Notes: generated from the sequence alone by a model not told the origin. 57,587 nucleotides of DNA from an uncultured Desulfobacterales bacterium (GCA_947259495.1 CAMYLV010000017.1:1-57587); one strand, 5' to 3'; positions 42,299 to 51,954 are shown, counted from the first letter of the stretch. A program made the numbers and translations.

Positions 42299-43411
42299 TT
42301 ATTTTTGCTTGGCTTGTTCTCTCTCTTCGGTGACGCAGTAGATTCCCTCCCCTTTGATTGCCGGTCGAAAGCACATATTATCTGATACACAGGCTGCTTT
42401 GGTCAGATCCCCGGCTTTCCAGCGGTTGATTAAATGAGGCTCACGAATTAACGGTCGGCTCATGGAGATGTAGTCAGCCACGCCCTCGGCAACAAGGCGT
42501 TCAGCCACATGAAAGGAGCGGTTTCCGCCCACCAGAATGATGGGCGTATTTGTTTGTTTTTTAAGCGCTCTGGCTTCTTCCTGAAAGTAGGCTTCTTTTT
42601 CTTCCTTGTTGATGCCTAACTGGCTGGGGCGGGTTTTGGGACTGACGGGAAGACCACCGCTAACCTCAATCGCATCGATACCGTCATCCGCCAGCATCTT
42701 ACCAATCTGAATAAAATCTTCAGCCACCAGTCCATTTTCCGTAAACTCATTGCAGTTCATTTTGATCAAGACCGGGTAATCGGCTCCGACAGCCTCGCGA
42801 ATAACCTGCAGTACTGCCAGCGGCAGTCTGGCGCGATTTTCGATGGAGCCGCCGTATTCATCGGTGCGGTGATTGAACATGGGCGAGATAAATTCACTGA
42901 GGAGATAGCCATGGGCGCCATGGATCTGAACACCGTCAAAGCCGGCGATTTTGGCCCTGTGGGCCGCCGCCGCAAATGCCGCCACAACGCTCTGGATATC
43001 TTTGGCCGTCATCTCCTTGCGCAGACCTTCTGCGATACCATCTATCGCCGAGGGCGCGATCGGGGTTTGTCCGGATAATTGGGCATTTCCGAAAAAACCG
43101 GCGTGGGCCAGCTGGCAGATGATTTTGCCGTTCTGGTCGTGGACTGCAGCGGTCATCTCTTTAAGCCCCGGGATCATATCATCATTATGGATGCCCAGTT
43201 GACCGCCGCTGGCTTGCCCGACTTTTTGGACATAGGCATGGCTGCTGATGATCAATCCGACACCGCCTTTGGCCAGCGTGACCATCAGGTCAACGAGTCG
43301 AGGTGTGCAACTCCCGTCATCAGCAGCCAATCCTTCCCAGGTTGCCGAGCGCACAAATCGATTTAGCAATTTCATGCCGTTAATTTCAGAGGGTTCAAAC
43401 AGGGTTTTCAT
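42299..43411 (-). CDS. NADH:flavin oxidoreductase / Old Yellow Enzyme family
   Basis: A 370-residue FMN-dependent TIM-barrel reductase: N-terminal NGMKLLNRFVRSATWEGLA, ISSHAYVQKVGQASGGQLG, ICQLAHAG, QIHGAHGYLLSEFISPMFNHRTDEYGGS (substrate/FMN site) and PIILVGGNRS. It has no C-terminal Fe-S/FAD modules, so it is the short OYE form that reduces activated alkenes, possibly dienoyl or enone compounds. Four cysteines near the C-terminus (AACVSDNMC, IYCV) recall the Fe-S ligand set of longer relatives. The ATG at 43411 follows AAAAAGGAGAT. Confidence 0.87.
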   Translation of the reverse strand: MKTLFEPSEINGMKLLNRFVRSATWEGLAADDGSCTPRLVDLMVTLAKGGVGLIISSHAYVQKVGQASGGQLGIHNDDMIPGLKEMTAAVHDQNGKIICQLAHAGFFGNAQLSGQTPIAPSAIDGIAEGLRKEMTAKDIQSVVAAFAAAAHRAKIAGFDGVQIHGAHGYLLSEFISPMFNHRTDEYGGSIENRARLPLAVLQVIREAVGADYPVLIKMNCNEFTENGLVAEDFIQIGKMLADDGIDAIEVSGGLPVSPKTRPSQLGINKEEKEAYFQEEARALKKQTNTPIILVGGNRSFHVAERLVAEGVADYISMSRPLIREPHLINRWKAGDLTKAACVSDNMCFRPAIKGEGIYCVTEEREQAKQK

Positions 43412-43469
43412 TTTGATCTCCTTTTTATCTAAATTTTGCATGAAAATAGATGAGAATATTTTAATTATT

Positions 43470-43667
43470 TCAATGGATGATTCCCTGGCGCACGATATAG
43501 TACCATTCATCGATCAGTTTTTGCTGGTTTTCACGGATCCACTGCTCGCCATTCAATTGAACCAGTTCCGTAATTCGGAAGGACAGAATTTCGAGCTCTT
43601 TTGGGGAACCCGGTATGTTCTGGGTTCCCAAAAGCTTAAATACGATATCAAGCTTCAACGGCTTCAT
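43470..43667 (-). CDS. Small hypothetical protein
   Basis: A 65-residue product starting MKPLKLDIVFKLLG with an AAGG ribosome site upstream. It has balanced composition and a conserved-looking core (PGSPKELEILSFRITELVQ, LIDEWYYIVRQG), but I know no family. The TTG eight codons upstream gives a longer form inside a repeat. It lies upstream of the Old Yellow Enzyme gene on the same strand. Confidence 0.55.
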   Translation of the reverse strand: MKPLKLDIVFKLLGTQNIPGSPKELEILSFRITELVQLNGEQWIRENQQKLIDEWYYIVRQGIIH

Positions 43668-44037
43668 ATAAGCCTTTTTAGTGGGTGTCAAAAAAACGTT
43701 CCGTTATTCAGGTTTCACAATCCCTTATACCGCATAAACGCAAAACCCTGTCTTTCTCTCAGAAAAACAGGGTTGTGTTTGCTCGGTTCATGACATTCCC
43801 TTAAAAGGGGTGCACATTTGTGGAAATCCAATTGCTAAATACCATGGGATCTTTGTCACGGTCAAGGTTTTTAGGCTGCTGCCCGAAGTGTTGTCTGAAT
43901 CGGTGGATACGGTCTGCCGGGCGTCGAATAGGCCGTCTGAAAAACAGAGCAGCGCATTTCTCGATGGTCAATACTGATATAATAACGGTTTGCTATTCGG
44001 CATCCAATGGTGCTACGTTGATTTCAACTAAAAATTT
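43668..44037. other. Intergenic stretch with a repeat and a hairpin
   Basis: Contains repeat copy 43686-43735 and a stem-loop in which AACCCTGT (43744-43751) pairs with ACAGGGTT (43767-43774). The rest looks non-coding. Confidence 0.4.
43686..43735 (+). repeat. Imperfect repeat of about 50 bases, copy 1
   Basis: TGTCAAAAAAACGTTCCGTT-ATTCA ... ACAATCCCTTATACCGCA matches 44830-44884 (TGTCAAAAAAGCGTTGCGGT-ATTCA ... ACAACCCCTTATGCCGCA) at high identity with a short length difference in the middle. Both copies lie in intergenic DNA about 1.1 kb apart. Confidence 0.5.
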
Positions 44038-44592
44038 ATGAAGGACAGGAGAAAGCCTATCGGTTTTCTGAGGGGCTATAAAAAATCAATTTTCAGGCCG
44101 GAGCAAAATCCGGGATTTGAATCGCTGCACTGCACCGCTGACCTGGAGCAAGATATCTCTGCTGTTTTGCCTTATCTGAATACCCTTCTGGGCGGATTTG
44201 AATATTTAAAAGATCCGCCGGCCTTAATTCTTAAATCCCAGGGGCGCCTGATTACACTGCATCCGTGCCAGATAGCCATTAATGCCCTTAAGGATGACGA
44301 AGAAGCGGAAAAGATTTTGCAGTGGCTGATGGCAGAGATCAATGCGGCCTGGGAGGCGCGCGATGCGATTCAACCGAGCTTTGAAGGATTGCCGCGACCC
44401 GGCATCCTTGAGATTCTCCGGCGGCTGCCGAAAACCAACTGCCGGAAATGTGGCCAACCCACCTGCCTGGTCTTTGCCACCCGCCTGGCGGAAGGGGTCC
44501 AAACCGCAGCGGACTGCCCCGAGCTGTCAAAGGAAGCCCGGCGTGGGCTTGAAGATTATCTGAGTGGTTTTCATTTTGAAGATAGGTTCTAA
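44038..44592 (+). CDS. Fe-S cluster (PF04060-like) protein of unknown role
   Basis: The 184-residue protein ends in a four-cysteine Fe-S domain: NCRKCGQPTCLVF followed by AADCP, the spacing of the RnfB/CdhE/AcsC type 4Fe-4S domain. The N-terminal 130 residues have no cysteine pattern and are unrecognised. In other proteins this domain passes electrons to corrinoid or membrane complexes. It stands alone on the plus strand. Its last codons, EDRF then TAA, lie in a 14-base match to the right end of the palindrome at 5007-5152. Confidence 0.75.
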   Translation: MKDRRKPIGFLRGYKKSIFRPEQNPGFESLHCTADLEQDISAVLPYLNTLLGGFEYLKDPPALILKSQGRLITLHPCQIAINALKDDEEAEKILQWLMAEINAAWEARDAIQPSFEGLPRPGILEILRRLPKTNCRKCGQPTCLVFATRLAEGVQTAADCPELSKEARRGLEDYLSGFHFEDRF

Positions 44593-44995
44593 ATTTGGCG
44601 TTTCTGACGCAATTCATCCTGGATCCACGATTTTCGATGGCAATATGCGTGTATCACCTTACCTAATCGAGATGCGCATGGGGCGGCGATTTTGTCACCC
44701 CGCGGTTTTCTATTTAAATTCTTATGTAGAAATATAGGAAACTATATAAAACAAAATGTCCTAACTATTTATAATACTTGACTTTCTTATCTGCTTCGAG
44801 TATCCATATTTATTTGCTTGTATAGGGGTTGTCAAAAAAGCGTTGCGGTATTCAAACGTTTTTTTCTACAACCCCTTATGCCGCACTTCCGTATTCCTGA
44901 ACATTATTATGGAAAATGGTATAATTCGGCCAATTCATTTCGGCTTTTGTATATTTTTTGATAATCCATAGGCGCTTTTGGACAAAGGCTTTATC
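44593..44995. other. Intergenic stretch with repeat copy 2
   Basis: A 403-base AT-rich region with a repeat at 44830-44884 whose ends, ATAGGGGTTGT and ACAACCCCTTAT, are inverted. No gene seen. Confidence 0.45.
44830..44884 (+). repeat. Imperfect repeat of about 50 bases, copy 2
   Basis: Relative of 43686-43735. This copy has clear terminal inverted repeats (GGGGTTGT and ACAACCCC) and may fold as a hairpin. Confidence 0.5.
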
Positions 44996-45856
44996 ATGAA
45001 TACTGCCGCCGCAAAAAAACAAAAGTTTACCCGAATTCAATCAATAAAATTTGAAGATTTTCTAAGCACGTACCCGCCGGGAGAAGTACAAGCCATTGGC
45101 AATCTGGGCGTCATTAGAAGTCCTAGCTCTACTCCCATTTTAATCAAACCGCGCTTAAAACTGTATTGCCCCAACAGCGTTTGCAGCGGCGTCCGGTTTT
45201 TTGATTCCTACCAGACCAAAAAAGTAACCTTAAGCGAAAAATGGTCCCGAATTTTTCTTCATTATTCCTGCGCCAACTGCAGGACGCACTCCAAAATATT
45301 TGCCATTATGGCACGCTGGAATACGGATATCGATGAAGGTGAAGCCATCAAAGTCGGTGAATGGCCGCCGTTTGGTCCCAAAGTTTCAGCGCGGGTAATC
45401 TCTATTCTGGGTGAAAATAAAGATCTGTTTTTGATGGGCCGCCGGGCTGAAATTCAAGGTCTGGGTATCGGTGCTCTGGCCTATTATCGAAAGGTTATTG
45501 AAAATCAAAAAGATCATATTATTGATGAACTCATGCGGGTTGTGCGCAGAACGGGCTCACCCGAGCCTTATATTGAAAAACTAAAATCAGCGAAAATGGA
45601 AAAAAGGTTTAAAGAAGCCGTTGAATTGATCAGCGACGCATTGCCGCAGGCGCTTCTAATAAATGGTTACAATCCTCTGGCGCTGCTGGATCAGGCGATC
45701 AGCAAAGGATCATATGCCCACAACGATACGGATGCGCTGAAACTGGCCACGGCGCTCAGAAGAATTTTAAGTGAACTGGCCGACCGTGTGGTCAGGGCAC
45801 TGGAGGATCAAACCGATTTAGATGAGGCGGTTAACTTTATCCTGCAACACGACTGA
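44996..45856 (+). CDS. Protein of unknown function with a treble-cysteine zinc site
   Basis: The 286-residue soluble protein has two cysteine pairs, CPNSVC near residue 62 and CANC near residue 92, likely binding one zinc, and a helical second half (GALAYYRKVIENQKDHIIDE, ELADRVVRALEDQ). The layout resembles DUF4145-type proteins (zinc ribbon plus helical domain), but I cannot confirm this. ATG at 44996 with AAAGG upstream is preferred over TTG at 44978. Confidence 0.65.
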   Translation: MNTAAAKKQKFTRIQSIKFEDFLSTYPPGEVQAIGNLGVIRSPSSTPILIKPRLKLYCPNSVCSGVRFFDSYQTKKVTLSEKWSRIFLHYSCANCRTHSKIFAIMARWNTDIDEGEAIKVGEWPPFGPKVSARVISILGENKDLFLMGRRAEIQGLGIGALAYYRKVIENQKDHIIDELMRVVRRTGSPEPYIEKLKSAKMEKRFKEAVELISDALPQALLINGYNPLALLDQAISKGSYAHNDTDALKLATALRRILSELADRVVRALEDQTDLDEAVNFILQHD

Positions 45857-46042
45857 GCACATAGAAATCTGACTTGCAGTTATTACAAGGTGCCGCAACG
45901 TCTGCATTGACTTTTCCTGCCACAATAAATTGAATATCCCCTAATTGACAAGGAGACGTGATTACGATATTTCTCGTCTGGTAACCCCGGGTTCCTTCAT
46001 CCGAATTCAAACTGCATAACCTTATAAAAGGAGGGCATCCCT

Positions 46043-49000
46043 ATGAAATGCCCGCAATGTCAGTTTGAGAATCGTGAGGGGGCAAAGTTTTGTAAAGAAT
46101 GCGGAACTAAATTAGACCTCACCTGTCCCCAGTGCGGGAACATACTTCTACCCGACAGCAGATTTTGTGACGAATGCGGTTCTCAGTTGATCCCATCTTC
46201 CAAATGGGCCCCTAAAGAGCTCTCATTTGATGAAAAACTGACTAAAATTCAAAAGTATCTGCCCAAAGGCCTGACTGAAAAAATCCTTTCCCAAAGAGAT
46301 CGAATTGAAGGCGAGCGCAAACCGGTTACGGTGATGTTTTGCGATATGGCGGGATTTACGCCCCTGTCAGAACAAGTAGGTCCTGAAGAAGCCTATTCGA
46401 TTATGGACAAAGTCTACGAAATCCTAATTCACAAAGTCCACGATTATGAGGGTACCGTCAACGAGATGACCGGGGACGGTATTATGGCGCTTTTTGGCGC
46501 TCCAATTGCCCTGGAGGATGCGCCACAGCGTGCGGTTCGATCAAGCCTGGCGATTCATCGTGAAATGGTAAAATTCAGTAACAAATTGAAGCAGGAAAGA
46601 AAAGATATCCCGTCACTTAAAATGCGAATAGGAGTCCATACGGGCCCTGTGGTTGTCGGCACATTAGGAAATGACTTGCGCGTAGAGTTTAAAGCGGTCG
46701 GGGATACGGTGAACTTAGCCTCGAGGCTTGAGGGGCTGGCAAAGGCCGGAACGACCTGGGTATCAGAGGAGACATTCAAACGAACAGAGGGATTCTTTAG
46801 TTTTGAAGCTTTGGGTAAGAGGAAAATCAAAGGGAAGCAGGAATCGGTCAATGTGTACCAGATTATCGCCCCCAGTACCCGAAGGACCAGGTTTGACGTC
46901 AGTACGGCCATGGGGCTGACGCCCTTTGTAGGCCGGGAGCGCGTATTAGAAATTTTGATCGACAGCTTTACACGCGTCAAGATGGGCCGGGGCCAGGCCG
47001 TCTCCATTATTGCTGAAGCCGGCGTAGGCAAATCAAGGCTTTTGTATGAGTTCAGAAAGGCTGTGAGCAGTGAAGACGCGACTTTTTTAGAGGGACGCTG
47101 TCTCTCTTACAGCAAAGGCGTTGCTTATCATTTGCATGCCGATATCCTGAAAGCCAACTTTGATATCCAGGAAAGCGACAGGGATTCGGAAATCAGGCAA
47201 AAGGTACAGAGCGGGTTGCAAATATTGGGAGTGGATGAAGCTTCAAATTTGCCCTATTTATTGGAGCTATTGGGAATAAAAGATAGTGGAATCGACCACA
47301 TTCAAATGAGCCTGGAGTCGAGAAAAGATCGCATCATTGAGACGCTAAAGCGAATTGCCCTTAAGGGTTCTGAAAGCCGTCCCCTTATACTGGCTTATGA
47401 GGATCTTCACTGGATGGATCAGAATTCAGAGGACGTATTGAAGTCTGTTTTAGAAAGCATACCGGGTGCCAGGATTTTATTGATATTTACTTACCGACCG
47501 GAATTTGTGCACACCTGGGGCGGCAAGTCCTTTCACAGTCAGGTAAATTTAAATCGGCTCTCCAACAGGGAGAGCATAGGGATGGTATCTCACCTTTTGG
47601 GCACAGTGGACATCAGCACGGAACTTGAGGAACTGGTTCTGGAAAAAACAGAAGGCGTTCCTTTTTTCATCGAAGAGTTTATAAAGTCCCTTAAAGACCT
47701 GAAGGTCATTCAGAGAAAAGAAAATAAATATGGATTGGCGCAAGCGATAAATGCGGTAACTATTCCTTCCACCATCCAGGATGTGATCATGGCCCGGGTC
47801 GACTCACTTCCAGAGGGTGCCAAAGAAGTGCTTCAGAATGGCGCGCTAATCGAGAGGGAGTTCGGCTACGCGTTAATTAAACAGGTAACGGGTCATCCGG
47901 AACCCGAATTGCTGACGCACCTTTCAGTTCTTAAGGATGCGGAGCTTCTCTATGAGCGAGGAATATATCCTCAATCCACCTATATCTTTAAGCATGCCCT
48001 GACCCAGGAGGTGGTGCATGATTCCATTTTAACCCAGAGAAAAAAGAAGCTTCATGAAATGATCGGAAATGCGATTGAAGAATTGTACAAAGACAATATT
48101 GGCGAGTACTATGAGGTGTTAGCCGAGCATTTTATTGAAAGTGAAAATTTTGAGAAAGCCGCTGAACATTCGAAATTGGCCGGTAAAAAGGCCCAGAAAG
48201 CCGCCTCATTTAAAGATGCGATTGAATACGCCCGGAAAGCAATTTATTGTCTTGAGAGATTACCTCAATCAGGTGCGACTCAAAAAAAAATAATTGATGC
48301 CCGAACACGTCTGGCGGGCTACTATCTGAGCTTAGACCACTATGTTGACGCCAAAGAGGCGGTCGCCCCCATTGCCGATTTAGCGCTGGAGCTGAATTAT
48401 CAAAAGAGGCTCCCGATTATTTATACGGTTATGGGCACGTTTAGCCAATGGGTCGAGGAGGATTATTCACAGGCCTTTCGATATTTAGAGCAAGCATTTA
48501 AGATCTCCCAAAAAGTGAACGACGATACGTCTTTATGGTTTGCCAGCTTTTTTTTAGGAATTGCCCGATCGTTAAATTGCGAGTTTGAGAAGGGTCTTGA
48601 ATATTTTCGCAAATCACTGGATTTAGGCCTGGAAGCCAATAATCCGATTATGATCGTTTTTGCAAAGGGCCTCATGAGCACCTTTAACTATATTTTTTAC
48701 GGAAAGGCCGATCTGGCCTGTCAAATGAGCCAAGAGTCGTTACAGATGGCACAAGAGAGTGAAGATATATATCTAAAAGGCATGGCGTACTCGAGTTGGG
48801 GGATGGCGTGTTATTGCAAGGGATTATTTGATGAAGCCGAAAATAGTCTATTACAAGCACTGCCGTTATGTAAAAAAACGGCTCTGCTGGGCTGGGAAAC
48901 CTGGGGAACGGGTTTTCTGGGCCATGCGTATGCGGATAGGGGAAATTACCAAAAAGCCCTCGATACGTACAAAAGAGGAATTTCGATTTTGGAACCGGTT

Positions 49001-49414
49001 AAATTATTTCCCTTTTGGATCAATTTATGGAAAATCGCCGTTGCAAGGTTGAAAGTGCTCAGCAATGACCCGGATATAAACCTGAGCAAAGTGTTTGAAT
49101 ATTATGGAAACATTAAGGTTAAAATCGCTAAAGGATGGGCGGCCAGATATGTTGCAGAGATTCTATTAAATATGGATAACCGGCATTTATCCGAGGCGGA
49201 GGACTGGGCCCAAAAGGCTTTTGAGGCGGATGAAAGCAACGGCACGATGTGGTCCTTAGCATGCGATTATATGCTATATGCCGACTTATACCAGCGCAAA
49301 GGCGATCGAAAAAAAGCCAAAGAAAACCATAGCAGGGCCATAGAAATTTTCACAGAATGTGGCGCCGAGGGATGGCGGAACAAAGCTGAAGAACAAATGG
49401 CAGCGCTTTTATAA
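46043..49414 (+). CDS. Zinc-ribbon / class III nucleotide cyclase / AAA ATPase / TPR protein
   Basis: The 1123-residue protein starts with two zinc ribbons (Cys3, 6, 17, 20 and Cys28, 31, 42, 45). A class III adenylate/guanylate cyclase domain follows (about 85-260) with the metal Asp in VTVMFCDMAGFTPLS and MTGDGIMALFG, and KAVGDTVNLASRLEG. A STAND-like ATPase from about 295 has Walker A in AEAGVGKSRLLYE and a Walker B-like YEDLHWMDQNS. From about 690 on, TPR repeats make up the rest. Ribosome site AAAGGAGGG. It probably senses a ligand or protein through its TPR part and makes a cyclic nucleotide; the output is unknown. Confidence 0.9.
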   Translation: MKCPQCQFENREGAKFCKECGTKLDLTCPQCGNILLPDSRFCDECGSQLIPSSKWAPKELSFDEKLTKIQKYLPKGLTEKILSQRDRIEGERKPVTVMFCDMAGFTPLSEQVGPEEAYSIMDKVYEILIHKVHDYEGTVNEMTGDGIMALFGAPIALEDAPQRAVRSSLAIHREMVKFSNKLKQERKDIPSLKMRIGVHTGPVVVGTLGNDLRVEFKAVGDTVNLASRLEGLAKAGTTWVSEETFKRTEGFFSFEALGKRKIKGKQESVNVYQIIAPSTRRTRFDVSTAMGLTPFVGRERVLEILIDSFTRVKMGRGQAVSIIAEAGVGKSRLLYEFRKAVSSEDATFLEGRCLSYSKGVAYHLHADILKANFDIQESDRDSEIRQKVQSGLQILGVDEASNLPYLLELLGIKDSGIDHIQMSLESRKDRIIETLKRIALKGSESRPLILAYEDLHWMDQNSEDVLKSVLESIPGARILLIFTYRPEFVHTWGGKSFHSQVNLNRLSNRESIGMVSHLLGTVDISTELEELVLEKTEGVPFFIEEFIKSLKDLKVIQRKENKYGLAQAINAVTIPSTIQDVIMARVDSLPEGAKEVLQNGALIEREFGYALIKQVTGHPEPELLTHLSVLKDAELLYERGIYPQSTYIFKHALTQEVVHDSILTQRKKKLHEMIGNAIEELYKDNIGEYYEVLAEHFIESENFEKAAEHSKLAGKKAQKAASFKDAIEYARKAIYCLERLPQSGATQKKIIDARTRLAGYYLSLDHYVDAKEAVAPIADLALELNYQKRLPIIYTVMGTFSQWVEEDYSQAFRYLEQAFKISQKVNDDTSLWFASFFLGIARSLNCEFEKGLEYFRKSLDLGLEANNPIMIVFAKGLMSTFNYIFYGKADLACQMSQESLQMAQESEDIYLKGMAYSSWGMACYCKGLFDEAENSLLQALPLCKKTALLGWETWGTGFLGHAYADRGNYQKALDTYKRGISILEPVKLFPFWINLWKIAVARLKVLSNDPDINLSKVFEYYGNIKVKIAKGWAARYVAEILLNMDNRHLSEAEDWAQKAFEADESNGTMWSLACDYMLYADLYQRKGDRKKAKENHSRAIEIFTECGAEGWRNKAEEQMAALL

Positions 49415-49719
49415 AGACGGTTTTTTTCTTTTTTTGGAGTCTCCCAAAGTTTGTATAAGTTGGAAAAATCGGTAATTTCGAGGTTTGAAAAAATTTAAGA
49501 TTGGCAAAAGAAATAAGCAATAATTTGCGGTTATCCCTTCATAGCCGTTATCCACAATTGAGCCAAAGTGTGGGTTTCAGCATCTAATATAAACTTGTTA
49601 ACAAAAGTTTTACGAAGGTCGTTCTCACTAAATAAAGTGGCTATTAGATCATTTGCAATTCTGCAGCAGCAAACCGATTGTGACACAATAGATCGTGTTG
49701 AGGAGCGCAGGTTTAGTGG
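49415..49719. other. Intergenic region between convergent genes
   Basis: This 305-base region has T-runs just after the cyclase gene stop (49420-49436), possibly its terminator, and otherwise nothing I can name. Confidence 0.4.
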
Positions 49720-49914
49720 TTAAAGCCGGATATCGTATTTTTTACGAATGGCTGAATCGATCTCAGCGGGCATATAATCGGAGGTGGAGCGGGCTAAAAT
49801 TTTTTTCGCGATGTCGCGGGCCCTTTTCCAGGCATCAAGGCTTCCGGCATTGATCCACTTGTCGAGGTTTTTGGTGTCGGTAACACCATTGCCGGCAAAG
49901 TATTCCGTTTTCAT
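49720..49914 (-). CDS. C-terminal piece of an MttB-type methyltransferase (separate frame)
   Basis: The 64-residue ORF (MKTEYFAGNGVTDTKNLDKW to the stop) matches the C-terminal tail of MttB proteins: the segment KTEYF, then DKWINAGSLDAWKRARDIAKK corresponds to PKWQEGGSRRIDEVAEEVARR in the intact copy at 51955. Its ATG overlaps the stop of the upstream MttB gene as ATGA. Compared with the intact copy about six residues are missing at the junction and the frame is shifted, so this is either a deletion of about 19 bases, a sequencing error, or a split protein with coupled translation. Confidence 0.75.
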   Translation of the reverse strand: MKTEYFAGNGVTDTKNLDKWINAGSLDAWKRARDIAKKILARSTSDYMPAEIDSAIRKKYDIRL

Positions 49915-51152
49915 GATTTAATGAAATCAGCACCACGGGCTGCATCATCGATGACGTCCAAAGCCAGATGTTCCGGATCTGTCGGGATTCCGGCCAAAAC
50001 TTTACAGGACAACCCGATGATTTCATCGTCAATTACGAATTGCTCATGGGCCACGGTGATCATGCAATTGAGCATCCCAGCAGCATGGTGCACGTAGTTG
50101 GAGCCTCCCATTGCCGCCAGCATCGTTGTCATTGCTTTTTCCCAACCTGCCTGGGCGTCGGGTATTTTGGCGTCCGTTAACCCGGAGGAGTTGTAGTTCG
50201 GGACCTTGATGTGGTCGGCCAACTGGTGAATTGCGGCATTCATCATACCACATTCTACCGAGCCTCCCTGGTACCCTAAATTCCAGAGGTTGGCCCTACC
50301 CGGAATCCCGCCGTAAAGTACCGCTGCGCCGGGCTGGATCATCTGGCAGATTGCAATACCCGCCAGCTGCTCGGCGTGTGTTTGAACGAGCGTGCCGGCC
50401 ATGGTAATCGGGGAGCTCACCCCGGCCATGGGTGCGCAGGAAAGTGCAACAGGGATTTGATGACGCACCGCTTCCAGCATAATACGGGTCGAATGGGTGC
50501 ATAGCCGCATGGGGCTGATGGCAAAGGAGGCGATGACCGAAACAAAAGGTCGCGCTTTGAGATTTTCTAAATCACCGGCAACCATGGAAGCAATGTCCAT
50601 CATTTTGTGAAAACCATCAAAGTCGTTTACGCCCGCCATCACGTGTTTGGCGGTGGACTTGAGGCATGCGTAGAATACATTTTCATCGTAGAGCGCTTCG
50701 GGAATATCTTTGGGAATGCAGGGGCGCAGAAAAAAATGGATGTTGTCCAGCTGATCGACCAGCCGCCCCAGATTATAGAGATCCTGCAGTGTGGTATGAC
50801 GGGCTTCCCCGGTCTCCAGATCGAGGATTTTGATGGCCGCACCTCCCGTGCCCAAATAGACGCGATCATCTTCAAGGTACAGATCATTTTTCCCATCCCG
50901 GCTGTACAGGACGACCCGCTTAGGCGCCTTGCTCACCAGCTCCATGAGCTGCTCCCTTGGAAAATAAATGCGGGAATCCTCGCGGTCCACCCGCATACCA
51001 AATTCCTCCATCATTTCCAGCGTCTCGTCCAGACCCGCTTCATATGAAAAACCGGTTTTTTCAAGCACAGACAATGCCGCCGCATGCAGGCTCTCCACCT
51101 GCTCGCAGCTGAGCGGCCGATAGTGACCTCCCTGCAAACCTTTGTGGCTCAT
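49911..51152 (-). pseudogene. Trimethylamine methyltransferase family (MttB-like) protein, truncated or split
   Basis: The 413 residues cover the MttB TIM barrel from YRPLSCEQVESLHAAALSVL to the C-terminal third, including SCAPMAGVSSPITMAGTLVQ and GSNYVHHAAGMLNC, but stop at GADFIKS, where the family continues for about 60 more residues. That tail is present in another frame (49720-49914). There is no in-frame amber codon, so it is a non-pyrrolysine member like the glycine-betaine or carnitine enzymes. It sits 54 bases after the corrinoid protein gene in a putative operon. It may be functional as two chains. Confidence 0.8.
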
Positions 51153-51206
51153 AAATTGACTCCATTATTTCAAGTTTTAGTGCTGCCGGTGGCGTCGCGC
51201 CGACTT

Positions 51207-51842
51207 TCAGTTTGCCAAACTTTTGGCCAGTTGGGTGGCCGAGCTCGCATCCGGGGCGTAGCCGTCCGCACCGACCTCGTCGGCAAATTCCTGGTCAACC
51301 GGCGCTCCGCCCACCAGTATTTTGATCTGATCTCTGAGACCGCTATCTATTACATGATCGATGGTCGTTTTAATCATAGGCATCGTCGTCGTCAAAAGCG
51401 CCGACAAACCCAGCATATTCGGCTGATTTTCCCGGATGGACTCAACAATTGTTTCAGGGGGCACATCGATGCCCAGGTCGATGACCTGGAAACCAGCGCC
51501 TTCCAGCATCATGATGACCAGATTTTTACCGATGTCATGCACATCGCCCTGAACCGTGGCAAAAACGACCTTGCCGTACGGATTCATATCGCCTTCCAAC
51601 AGCAACGGTTTTAGCATTTCATTGATAACGTGACTCATAAATTGGGCCACATCCAGGACCTCGGGGATCATGATTTCTTCACGTTCCATCATCCCGCCCA
51701 CAATGCCCATGCCCTTCATCAGGCCTTCGTCCAGAATTTTTTTGGCAGATTCGCCCTGATCCAGCGCAAGCTGGACCAGTTCCCGGACTCGGGGCTTGTT
51801 ACCGGCTGCCAAATTCTCTGCGATCTGCACAAAATCAGACAT
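51207..51842 (-). CDS. Corrinoid protein (MttC/MtbC-like methyl carrier)
   Basis: The 211-residue protein has the N-terminal helical cap (residues about 1-85: LDQGESAKKILDEGLMKGMGIVG, IPEVLDVAQFMSHVINEM) and a B12-binding domain with the DxHxxG motif in GDVHDIGKNLV, LGIDVPPE, LGLSALLTTTM and VGGAPVDQEFADEVGADGY. It would accept a methyl group on cobalt from an MttB-type enzyme and pass it on. It lies between two MttB genes and probably serves both. Confidence 0.95.
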   Translation of the reverse strand: MSDFVQIAENLAAGNKPRVRELVQLALDQGESAKKILDEGLMKGMGIVGGMMEREEIMIPEVLDVAQFMSHVINEMLKPLLLEGDMNPYGKVVFATVQGDVHDIGKNLVIMMLEGAGFQVIDLGIDVPPETIVESIRENQPNMLGLSALLTTTMPMIKTTIDHVIDSGLRDQIKILVGGAPVDQEFADEVGADGYAPDASSATQLAKSLAN

Positions 51843-51954
51843 GACTTTCTCCTTTTTTACTAGATAATCGGTGCGAACCGTGTTTCGCTCATAATTTCAA
51901 TTTCATGACGTTTTGCCGGTGCCCGGCCGTGCAAGTCCAGGTCGAACACCGGTT

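Noticed and set aside
49546-49556. A perfect DnaA box (TTATCCACA) in the intergenic region after the cyclase gene
   Set aside because: It is a single box without clustering, AT-rich unwinding region or neighbouring replication genes, so there is no support for an origin.
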